A stretch of DNA of 64,000 bases. Origin: Cladocopium goreaui. Its lineage: Eukaryota; Sar; Dinophyceae; Suessiales; Symbiodiniaceae. Where the stretch lies: the NCBI GenBank assembly GCA_947184155.2, contig CAMXCT020000114.1, forward strand, positions 427,501 through 491,500. The letters are read 5' to 3'. This document shows positions 51,954-61,147 of this stretch, in pieces. The notes beneath the pieces are model-generated. The model was not told where the DNA came from, ran no database searches, and was given only the letters and a program-made list of their open reading frames with translations. The stretch's first letter is position 1. Each line of letters begins with the position of its first letter. Position numbers and translations under genes: made by a program.

Positions 51954-52786
51954 TCAGCTGAAGAATAGGCCCTCGGTCACGCAAATGACGTGCTGTCGGC
52001 AGAAGGGGCACTGGTAGTTCTTCTGCTTCGTCTGCTTCTCCCGGCAATCCTGGCACAGGACATGGCCACAAGGAGCCAACACCACCATGGACTTCTTCTC
52101 CTCACAAACTTGGCAAGTTCTTGCGTGGCCCTTCAAGCGCTTCTTTGGCGGCTCTGAAGGATCGCGGGACACATTCTTCCAGGATACAGCGATAGAAAAT
52201 TTATTGGAATTCACACCTTGCCGAACTCCATCCGGGATCACAATTCTCTCCTCAATCTTGTGGCTGGAAAAGCCAAGGCCCTTGACCCGCTGTTCCAACT
52301 CACGCTGGCGCAGGCCTTTATTGCACTCTCGCTGTTCGAAGCAACAAGAACCTGTGATGAAAGCACAACTGTAAGTGCAGGTTGCGACGGCTTCTTGACA
52401 CTTTTTCTTGAGATTCTCAATCTCTGCATCAGCCTCAGATCTGACAGGTTCCGACAGGCTCCAAAGCGCAATGGCTGTCCACTGCCACAACTAATCCATA
52501 CTAAGACCGCTATGACTAATCCATCACAACACCTATGCTGCCTATGCTCACATTGAGTGAAAGGGAGAGACAATAACAAAACAGGAAAGCCACAAATAAG
52601 GTTGAAAACACTTCTTGTTAAAGCATGGTCTGATGCATTTGAAGACTTGTTCTGCTGTCCAGACACCCAGCTGCGAATCTTCTGAGCCTCCGCAGCATCC
52701 TGTCGCAGCGCCTCTTGCCTCGCCCTTTCCTTCTTTTCTGCGTCGGCCTTGTCGGTCGCTACTGCCAACTTTTGAGCGAAAGACAT
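51954..52786 (-). CDS. RING-finger protein, spliced
   Basis: A C3HC4 RING lies at the C-terminus: CQVC, CGHVLCQDC, CPFC, followed by the tail VICVTEGLFFS and a stop at 51954. Before it are a basic PPKKRLKGHARTC segment and a coiled region (ADAEIENLKKKCQEAVATC, then GLRQRELEQRVKGLGF). The first exon begins at ATG 52786 (MSFAQKLAVATDKADAEKKE), just after a CCAG|GCTCA acceptor-like site. An intron separates it from the exon starting near 52446 (TGAG|GCTGATG); a second intron near 52390-52350 is possible. RING domains bind E2 enzymes and usually make the protein a ubiquitin ligase. This head-coil-RING-GLF(F/I)S family is expanded in Symbiodiniaceae. Exact donor sites are uncertain. Confidence 0.8.
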
Positions 52787-52859
52787 TGAGCCTGGCGTTC
52801 CGCGCTGAACATGAGGCAAGTAAAAACGAGTCATCACATGTCATCACGGGGTACAAATT

Positions 52860-53061
52860 GAAAATGCAAACAGCTCACTCTCAAAACAAAACATCCAACA
52901 ACCGCAACCACCATCCATTTCTGGCATAGCAACCCCGAAGCAAGTTGCCCTTCCCCATGAAATGCCTGTGAAGCTGCTCCAAGCAACTGGCAAGGAGTAG
53001 ACGGCTTTGATACTGCAGCCGCAATGGCTGCGGAGCAGCTCAGTCGATGGAGTTTGGACAT
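52860..53061 (-). CDS. Weak candidate exon upstream of RING gene
   Basis: Minus frame starting MSKLHRLSCSAAIAAAVSKP and running to a hydrophobic WMVVAVVGCFVLRV. It could be coding or chance; a second minus frame is also partly open. Confidence 0.22.
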
Positions 53062-53099
53062 TCCTATGGAAATGTGCCTGGCAAACTTATGGTGTTGTC

Positions 53100-53500
53100 C
53101 ATACTCAATTCGAACTGGAACCTTGACTTTTCCAAGGTGATTGAGAGGGCAAGCGCAGGTGCACTCAAAAACAAATTCTTGCAGAAGATATCCAGAAACA
53201 ACAATTGAAATTGCAGGCAGATTTTCTGTTAGGGAACTTCATGCTTCAAAAACTAAAGGCCAGCCGGCCAGCCATTCTCCCCTCCCATCGTGCCTCACTT
53301 CTCACTTGAGTCTCAAGCAGTTCCACCTGTAACAACTGGAACAATTTGAACGAGCGCTTTCTTGACATTCAACCAAACTGCAATCGAGCGGCACGAGAAA
53401 TGCTCCATGAACAGTTTTCAATCTTCATGATTCCTCGTGACTCATTGGTTCATCACATCTCTGTCTCTGTAAAAATCCAGCCGTGAGAACCTGTTTATTA
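53100..53500. other. No supported gene
   Basis: No exon, repeat or RNA gene recognised. Confidence 0.4.
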
Positions 53501-53554
53501 GCTCCGTGTGGTTCCTGAACCATGGATTTTCGACTCAGCGGTCTGTGGTGCACC

Positions 53555-53605
53555 TGACGCCGCAGTTCCGACAGCTGGCGCTCGTGCTCAACGCCGAGCT
53601 TCTGC
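53555..53605 (-). CDS. Candidate coiled-coil exon
   Basis: After a CCGAG|GCAG acceptor the minus strand reads QKLGVEHERQLSELRRQ and ends at a CGTCAG|GTGCAC donor: short, charged and splice-bounded like other exons here. The plus strand over 53506-53700 is also open (HLTPQFRQLALVLNAELLPR), so the strand is not certain. Confidence 0.35.
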
Positions 53606-53837
53606 CTCGGAGGGACAAGGGGTGTCCTTACCTTTGGAGGGTTGATGAGGTTTGTGCCAGGTTACGGACCGGTGTTCAAGCTTCTGAAGAAAACGGCATG
53701 TCCGTCCAGTTGATTCTATATAAAGTAACAGTATCGGCACGTATGTTATTAATCTACGTAATATGCAGTAAGAATGGGTGACTCATCTATCTCTCAAAAG
53801 CTGGGCCAGATCCCTCCCGCAACCCCCTTGGACCCTG

Positions 53838-54035
53838 ACAATGTCGCTGCAACTTCTTGCAATGTGGGCAATGCTTGGTGCTCCATTGGGACACGCCTTG
53901 GCAAAGTTTTATCCCGGGCTGTTCCGAAGTACCAAGGGCAGCTTGAACTGCCAAGATCCCACTTGTACTTGTTATCTGCACAAAGGCGATGAAACAAGCA
54001 CTGACAAACCGCATTCCGTCATTTTGGGGACCTAA
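53838..54035 (+). CDS. Possible small secreted protein (weak)
   Basis: An ATG at 53838 opens MSLQLLAMWAMLGAPLGHAL, a signal-peptide-like head, followed by a Cys-containing NCQDPTCTCYLHKG tail and a stop. If real it would be the only plus-strand gene in the window. Frames on the minus strand overlap it, so it may be chance. Confidence 0.25.
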   Translation, partial: TMSLQLLAMWAMLGAPLGHALAKFYPGLFRSTKGSLNCQDPTCTCYLHKGDETSTDKPHSVILGT

Positions 54036-54201
54036 AGCGATCCATTTTGGTGGGTTGACAATGCAAATTTGTTGGATGTAATATCCCTACATCCGCACCA
54101 TGGTTTGTTGAACATTTCATTTTTTTCGTTGAATCCCCATTTTCTCTGGTCAAAATACAACTTTCTTGGCCGGTTGAATCATGAATCCCACCCATTTTAT
54201 G

Positions 54202-54300
54202 AGTTATATCAGTTATATCATGTTATATCATGTTATATCATGTTATATCATGTTATATCATGTTATATCATGTTATATCATGTTATATCATGTTATATCT
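54202..54300. repeat. TGTTATATCA ten-bp minisatellite
   Basis: About ten units in perfect 10-bp register. Confidence 0.97.
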
Positions 54301-54369
54301 ATATTCCGCATATCATTTTTTCATGGTTAAATCACTAAATCACCAATTTTTGATGGTTAACCGGTTAGT

Positions 54370-54485
54370 TAACCCACCACACGGTCACCGCCCAGAAAAT
54401 TTGCCATCGCTGAGCCGCGGAGCCCGCCCGCCACGGTGGCAACACCGAGGCCCGGCCGCTGAGCCAGTTGGGTGCGCCAGAGGTT
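54370..54485 (-). CDS. Internal exon of an unknown protein
   Basis: GC-rich island with the minus reading NLWRTQLAQRPGLGVATVAG, then GLRGSAMANFLGGDR, closing at a GACC|GTGTGG donor. Composition contrasts sharply with the flanking intron-like DNA. Function unknown. Confidence 0.5.
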
Positions 54486-54539
54486 GGATGGTTGGGGCAC
54501 CAGATTGGAGCCAGGTTTAACCAGCAAACATAGGATCAA

Positions 54540-54992
54540 TGAGCTTCAACGGTTTAACCATAAAAACTGGGGATAGAATATAGGAATATAAAAGGGATAT
54601 ATATATATATATATATCGATATATCATGGAATAATAACCAAGTGGATATGATATGTTATTGGGGTGTCAATGAAAATGGTTAGTATAGGCCTAGTTTGTT
54701 GCAGCTTTAATGGCAAAATATGGGGATGATAAACCATTGCATTTTCAACATTTTTGAGCACCAATTGTTGTGTCTCTCAAAGTCAACCAGTTGCTTGGGT
54801 GTTTGGAGCATATCATGGAACCATATCCAAAGAAAATGGGCTCACATAAGTGCATATGGTCTGGATTTTCGCATGTTAGGTTCAGAGATTCCTAAAGATT
54901 TCTTAGGAGTGTAAAATATCCGCCGACCCCTGCCGTCAGCAGGGGGAGCGCGTCAGAGGAGGCCTTACTAGCAACAAGATGCCAGAAGGGGC
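54540..54992. other. No supported gene
   Basis: Short (TA)n at 54597-54625, otherwise no recognisable feature before the satellite. Confidence 0.45.
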
Positions 54993-57900
54993 GAAGAGTT
55001 TGTGCAGAACGAAAGCCGGCTCCAGGAGGACACGAGCAGGGTGGCAGTTGGCAGTGTAGAAACGCAGGAAAAGTCAAGGTTTGGAGCTAGTTTCTAGTCG
55101 GTTCAGAAAGTGACGTTTGGCAGTCTGGGATACCGGCCGCGGGCCCAATCCGTCCTTCACTGCCATGGTGTTTTAGCCCTGCGACACGGTCCTTGGACTC
55201 CAGCTTGGGCCGAAGCGGTGCAGAACGAAAGCCGGCCCCAGGAGGACACGAGCAGGGTGGCAGTTGGCAGTGCAGAAACGCAGGAAAAGTCAAGGTTTGG
55301 AGCTAGTTTCTAGTCGGTTCAGAAAGTGACGTTTGGCAGTCTGGGATACGGGCCCCGGGCCCAATCCGTCCTTCACTGCCATGGTGTTTTAGCCCTGCGA
55401 CACGGTCCTTGGACTCCAGCTTGGACCTAAGCGGTGCAGAACGAAAGCCGGCGCCAGGAGGACACGAGCAGGGTGGCAGTTGGCAGTGCAGAAACGCAGG
55501 AAAAGTCAAGGTTTGGAGCTAGTTTCTAGTCGGTTCAGAAAGTGACGTTTGGCAGTCTGGGATACGGGCCGCGGGCCTAATCCGTCCTTCACTGCCATGG
55601 TGTTTTAGCCCTGCGACACGGTCCTTGGACTCCAGCTTAGACCGAAGCGGTGCAGAACGAAAGCCGGCTCCAGGAGGACACGGGCAGGGTGGCAGTTGGC
55701 AGTGCAGAAACGCAGGTAAGTCAAGGTTTGGACTCTGGAGCCGCAGAACAAAAGCCGGCTCCAGGAGGACACGAGCAGGGTGGCAGTTGGCAGTGCAGAA
55801 ACGCAGGAAAAGTCAAGGTTTGGAGCTAGTTTTTTCCATTGTTCTTTTTTTATCTTTTTTTTTTTTTTTTTTCTAGTCGGTTCAGAAAGTGACGTTTGGC
55901 AGTCTGGGATACGGGCCGCGGGCCCAATCCGTCCTTCACTGCCATGGTGTTTTAGCCCTGCGACACGGTCCTTGGACTCCAGCTTGGACCGAAGTGGTGC
56001 AGAACGAAAGGCGGCTCCAGGAGGACACGAGCAGGGTGGCAGTTGGCAGTGCAGAAACGCAGGAAAAGTCAAGGTTTGGAGCTAGTTTCTAGTCGGTTCA
56101 GAAAGTGACGTTTGGCAGTCTGGGATACGGGCCGCGGGCCAAATCCGTCCTTCACTGCCATGGTGTTTTAGCCCTGCGACACGGTCCTTGGACTCCAGCT
56201 TGGACCGAAGCGGTGCAGAACGAAAGCCGGCTCCAGGAGGACACGAGCAGGGTGGCAGTGCAGAAATGCAGGAAAAGTCAAGGTTTGGAGCTAGTTTCTA
56301 GTCGGTTCAGAAAGTGACGTTTGGCAGTCTGGGATACGGGCCGCGGGCCCAATCCGTCCTTCACTGCCATGGTGTTTTAGCCCTGCGACACGTCCTTGGA
56401 CTCCAGCTTGGACCGAAGCGGTGCAGAACGAAAGCCGGCTCCAGGAGGACACGAGCAGGGTGGCAGTTGGCAATGCAGAAATGCAGGAAAAGTCAAGGTT
56501 TGGAGCTAGTTTCTAGTCGGTTCAGAAAGTGACGTTTGGCAGTCTGGGATACGGGCGGCGGGCCCAACCCGTCCGTCACTGCCATTGTGTTTTAGCCCTG
56601 CGACACGGTCCTTGGACTCCAGCTTGGACCGAAGCGGTGCAGAACGAAGGCCGGCTCCAGGAGGACACGAGCAGGGTGGCAGTTGGCAGTGCAGAAACGC
56701 AGGAAACGTCAAGGTTTGGAGCTAGTTTCTAGTCGGTTCAGAAAGTGACGTTTGGCAGTCTGGGATACGGGCCGCGGGCCCAATCCGTCCTTCACTGCCA
56801 TGGTGTTTTAGCCCTGCGACACGGTCCTTGGACTCCAGCTTGGACCGAAGCGGTGCAGAACGAAGGCCGGCGCCAGGAGGACACGAGCAGGGTGGCAGTT
56901 GGCAGTGCAGAAACGCAGGAAAAGTCAAGGTTTGGAGCTAGTTTCTAGTCGGTTCAGAAAGTGACGTTTGGCAGTCTGGGATACGGGCCGCGGGCCCAAT
57001 CCGTCCTTCACTGCAATGGTGTTTTAGCCCTGCGACACGGTCCTTGGACTCCAGCTTGGACCGAAGCGGTGCAGAACGAAAGCCGGCTCCAGGAGGACAC
57101 ATGGAGAAGGGTCATTTTTTAGGCAGTTTGGCCAGTGCAGATAACGCAGAAAAGTTCAAGGTTTGAGCTAGTTTCTAGTCGGTTCCAGAAAGTGACGTTG
57201 GCGTCTGGGATACGGGCCGCGGGCCCCAATCGTCCTTCACTGCCATGGTTGTTTTAGCCCTGCGACACGGGCCTTTGGGACTTCCAGCTTGGACCGAAGC
57301 GGTGCAGAACGAAAAGCCGGCCCAGATGACACGAGCAGGGTGCAGTGGCAGTGCAGAAAGCAGGAAAAGTCAAGGTTTGAGAGCTAGTTTCTAGTTCGGT
57401 TCAGAAAGTGACGTTTGGCAGTCTGGGATTTTACGGGGACGCGGGCCCAATTTCCGTCCTTCACTTGCCATGGTGTTTAGCCCTGACGACACGGTCCTTG
57501 ACTCAGCTGGACCGAAGCGGTGCAGAACAAAAGCCGGCTCCAGGAGGACACGAGCAGGGTGGCAGTTGGCAGTGCAGAAACGCAGGAAAAGTCAAGGTTT
57601 GGAGCTAGTTTCTAGTCGGTTCAGAAAGTGACGTTTGGCAGTCTGGGATACGGGCCGCGGGCCTAATCCGTCCTTCACTGCCATGGTGTTTTAGCCCTGC
57701 GACATGCGACACGGTCCTTGGACTCCAGCTTAGACCGAAGCGGTGCAGAACGAAAGCCGGCGCCAGGAGGACACGAGCAGGGTGGCAGTTGGCAGTGCAG
57801 AAACGCAGGTAAAGTCAAGGTTTGGAGCCGCAGAACGAAAGCCGGCTACAGGAGGACACGAGAAGGGTGGCAGTTGGCAGTGCAGAAACGCAGGAAAAGT

Positions 57901-58920
57901 CAAGGTTTGGAGCTAGTTTCTAGTCGGTTCAGAAAGTGACGTTTGGCAGTCTAGGATACGGGCCGCGGGCCCAATCCGTCCTTCACTGCCATGGTGTTTT
58001 AGCCCTGCGACACGGTCCTTGGACTCCAGCTTGGACCGAAGCGGTGCAGAACGAAAGCCGGCTCCAGGAGGACACGAGCAGGGTGGAAGTTGGCAGTGCA
58101 GAAACGCAGGAAAAGTCAAGGTTTGGAGCTAGTTTCTCTAAGTAATAAACCTGATCTCGATTCCCGATGTTTCGTCTCCATGAGTTTTTTTGTGTTTTTT
58201 GTTTTTGTTTTTTTTTGTTTTGTTTTTGTTTTTCTTCGTTTGTTTAAGCGGTTTGCGTTAGAAAGTGACGTTGGCAGTCTGGGATTAATTGTGAGTCGGA
58301 CATTGGGCCACGTAATCAGTCCTCACTGCCATGTTGGGTTTGGTAGCCAATTGGCGAGACCGGTCCTTGGACTCCAGCTTAGACCGAAGTGGTGCAGAAC
58401 GAAAGCCGGCTCCAGGAGGACACGAGCAGGGTGGCAGTTGGCAGTGCAGAAAACGCAGGTAAAGACAAGGTTTGGAGCTAGTTTCTAGTCGGTTCAGAAA
58501 GTAACGTTTGGCAGTCTGGGCTACGGGCCGCGGGCCCAATCCGTCCTTCACTGCCATGGTGTTTTAGCCCTGCGACACGGTCCTTGGACTCCAGCTTGGA
58601 CCGGAGCTGTGCAGAACGAAAGCCAGCTCCAGGAGGACACGAGCAGGGTGGCAGTTGGCAGTGCAGAAACGCAGGTATATACAGTCAAGGTTTGGAGCTA
58701 TAGTTTCTAGCTGGTTCAGAAATTGACGTCTTGGAAGCTGGGCAGAACGATAGCCAGCTCCAGGAAACCATGAGCAAGTTGGCAGTTGGCATGCAGTGCA
58801 GAAAGGCAGGTCAAGCTTGCGGGTTCAGACTAGTGACGCTTGGCACTGTCCGGACGGCTGGCTGGACAAGACGAAAGCGAGCGGCACAAGGACGCAAGCA
58901 AGTTGGAAACTAGCAGTGTT
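54993..58920. repeat. 216-bp tandem satellite, about 16 copies
   Basis: Anchor TGACGTTTGGCAG recurs at 55111, 55327, 55543, 55890, 56106, 56315, 56530, 56746, 56962, 57193, 57409, 57629, 57937, 58266, 58502 and near 58722. Most spacings are 215-216 bp. Longer intervals come from a repeated sub-segment (AAAGCCGGCTCCAGGAGG...CAAGGTTTGG) and T-rich inserts at 55830-55872 and 58180-58245. The array decays gradually from about 58266 to the stop codon of the RepHel gene. The unit is 72 codons long, so short frames recur on both strands, but each unit has stops; it is not coding. Confidence 0.97.
55830..55872. repeat. T-rich insertion in satellite
   Basis: A run of mostly T, ending in about 21 consecutive T, lies inside one unit between GGAGCTAG and TTCTAGTCGG. 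On the minus strand it would read as a poly(A)-like tract. Confidence 0.8.
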
Positions 58921-58921
58921 A

Positions 58922-61147
58922 TTAGTCCAGCGTTGCCGTCACGTTCCAGCTTTCCCGGCGGCATGTGCGTCCGGCAGAGTTTCTGTGCCTGGCTTTGATT
59001 TGGCCAGCGGCCTTTTCTGAGTAAACGATTGTTGCGCACGTTGGGCATGCGTGTTTGTGAATGCGACCGGTGACAAAGCCGCCAACGACACGGAAAAATT
59101 TTCCGCACGCAAACGAGTGATTAATTTGCCCAGTCTCCACAGTGCTTTTCACTTGTTGCTGGCAGAATGGACATTGGTACCGGCGGATCTGTTTGCCGTT
59201 CTTTGCTGTCACATCCGTCTCTGGTGGGCGTGGTTCCTCGTGGCTGGCTGCGCTTGCGGTGGCAGCCTCAGGGCGCACGGAACCTGTGGCGCAATCTGGC
59301 AATCGGTCTTTGCAGCTTTGCATGTCTTGGGTGAACGCAATCGTGGTTTTCTGCCTGGTCCTTTCCAGAATTTCTTGGCGCACTTCGTCTATGATGGCCT
59401 GATGCCGTCGACTTTTCTCGCGCCGCCGCAGCGGTGTCAACCGTTCGTTCGCGCGACGGGCAATTTGACACACCAAGGCTAAACTGATGCACGTGTTGCA
59501 ACACTGCGTGCCATCTTGACTGTAATCGTGGCTTTCGCGCCAAGCCGTAAACTCTGCGTGTGGTTTTCGCTCTGAACATTCGGCGCAAGACCAATACCCC
59601 CGCAGCTTCTGGACGCACTCACGGCAACAGCGTCGGTCAGCATGGCGAGCTTTCCAGGCAGCAGGGCCATAGTCTTTCTCTGCCTTGGGAACCCCGCATT
59701 TGAAACATGGCTTCTTGACTTCGCATGTCAAACAAACACGGAAAAAACTACATTGCCGTTGGCGATGCTTTTCTGGGAAATTGGTCTCGACATGCCACAG
59801 CTTGCACACGTTGCATTGCCACGGGGTTCCAGCATCTGCATAATGTTTTGTGCATTCGCGACACACCCGGTCCGTGTCGCTGCGCTTCCATTGGCCAGAT
59901 GTGAACGCTGTGCTTTGTTTTCGTTCTGCGCAAGTTGAACACACGCGTTCTTCGCAATATTTTGCGAGCAACGCCTGCCAGTTGATGGCGTCGCCGCGGA
60001 GGGGTCGCAGAAGAAGGTCCCGGCCCAAACCGATTCCCTTTTGGAATGGCGCGGCGTCGAAAGGGCGGAAGATCAGCAGCTTCCCACGGCCTTGGACGCG
60101 GGTGATTGCAACGTAAACCGTGAATGGGTTGCCCATTGGGCCGATACAAAGATCGGTCATCACGCCTTCTTTGATGGTTTGCCCTTGCGCTACATGCGCT
60201 GTGATGGCAAATCGGGGCGCAAGTGGAAATTGCGTGCGCGACACACGTAGCTTGGGGCTCTTGCGTTGCCGGTCCAAGTACCACACGCGTCTGCAGGGTC
60301 CGACAGGGAACACGTTGCTATCTGGCATACCTGGTATCTGCCACGATGTCGCGGTGTCAAACTTCACATACACCACCGCTGGCAATGCGTTGCACACAAC
60401 TCCTTCAGGTGCAGGCGTCTCATTGGCAATCTCGGACCAACCCACGACGAGGCCTTTGGTGCCCTTGAGAATGCCGCGCTTCCGGTCCAAGTGGTCTGTT
60501 GCACGGACAGGCATGCCGACGCACAACGGCAACACGCCGTATAGCCCACCGCATTCTTTGTCGTGTCGCTGCAGCCATTGCAATTTCTCCGCTGTCAAAT
60601 TCGGCTTCTCCTGCACGACCACGGATGATGCAACATCTTGCGCGACAAACAAGTATGCTTGCTTTTGTCTGGCATTTGCCCACTGTATGGCGCGAAGCTT
60701 GTTGACATGATATTTGATGTCGTTGGTGCCGAAAATTGCAACTGCATCAGCAAATTCGTTCTGAAACCGGGGGTCCGCATCCCCTTGCGCCACAAGTATG
60801 CGAGAACGCCGATCAGCGGCGCAGTAGCTGCATTCGGCTTCTTGTATGGCTTCTGGACGTAAACCTAGTGTGGGCAATGCGGCGCAACCTGGTTGTTCGC
60901 ACGTTGCATGCCCAGCAATCCAGCTGCCTGGCACCGTAGTTGGTTTCCCATGAAGAAACTTGTGGTTATCGTCTGATAGCTGCCCATGACGAAGTTCTCC
61001 TTGGAGCTCAGCCAGCCAAGCGTCTTGCGTGCGCTCGCAGCGCACCAGTTCTGTCATCCCTTGCATCCCTGCTGCGGCCTGAGAAGCGTTTGACCTTGAT
61101 GTCCCGGGGCCTGTCTCGTGCTCTTGCGTCCGGCAAGCAAATCCCAT
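58922..61147 (-). CDS. Helitron-like RepHel, helicase C-half and zinc fingers
   Basis: Continues the PIF1-family helicase begun upstream but in a different frame. Coding sense starts near MQGMTELVRCERTQDAWLAE (about 61065). Helicase motifs near the end of the domain: FAITAHVAQGQTIKEG and TVYVAITRVQGRGKLLIF (motifs V/VI of the PIF1/RecD type). A long Cys-rich tail follows with repeated CxxC pairs (CSTCAERK, CRECTK, CNVCKLWH, CLTCEVKKPCFKCG, CRECVQ, CAECSERKPHAEF, CNTC), then CPFCQQQ and CPTCATIVYS, likely zinc fingers. The stop TAA at 58924-58922 abuts decayed satellite copies. Very similar multi-finger RepHel proteins are abundant in dinoflagellate genomes. Confidence 0.82.
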   Translation of the reverse strand: MGFACRTQEHETGPGTSRSNASQAAAGMQGMTELVRCERTQDAWLAELQGELRHGQLSDDNHKFLHGKPTTVPGSWIAGHATCEQPGCAALPTLGLRPEAIQEAECSYCAADRRSRILVAQGDADPRFQNEFADAVAIFGTNDIKYHVNKLRAIQWANARQKQAYLFVAQDVASSVVVQEKPNLTAEKLQWLQRHDKECGGLYGVLPLCVGMPVRATDHLDRKRGILKGTKGLVVGWSEIANETPAPEGVVCNALPAVVYVKFDTATSWQIPGMPDSNVFPVGPCRRVWYLDRQRKSPKLRVSRTQFPLAPRFAITAHVAQGQTIKEGVMTDLCIGPMGNPFTVYVAITRVQGRGKLLIFRPFDAAPFQKGIGLGRDLLLRPLRGDAINWQALLAKYCEERVCSTCAERKQSTAFTSGQWKRSDTDRVCRECTKHYADAGTPWQCNVCKLWHVETNFPEKHRQRQCSFFRVCLTCEVKKPCFKCGVPKAEKDYGPAAWKARHADRRCCRECVQKLRGYWSCAECSERKPHAEFTAWRESHDYSQDGTQCCNTCISLALVCQIARRANERLTPLRRREKSRRHQAIIDEVRQEILERTRQKTTIAFTQDMQSCKDRLPDCATGSVRPEAATASAASHEEPRPPETDVTAKNGKQIRRYQCPFCQQQVKSTVETGQINHSFACGKFFRVVGGFVTGRIHKHACPTCATIVYSEKAAGQIKARHRNSAGRTCRRESWNVTATLD

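Noticed and set aside
55087-58145. Recurring 67-68 codon frames starting MTF on both strands
   Set aside because: They are the 216-bp satellite unit read repeatedly; each has a stop at the same place and no family.
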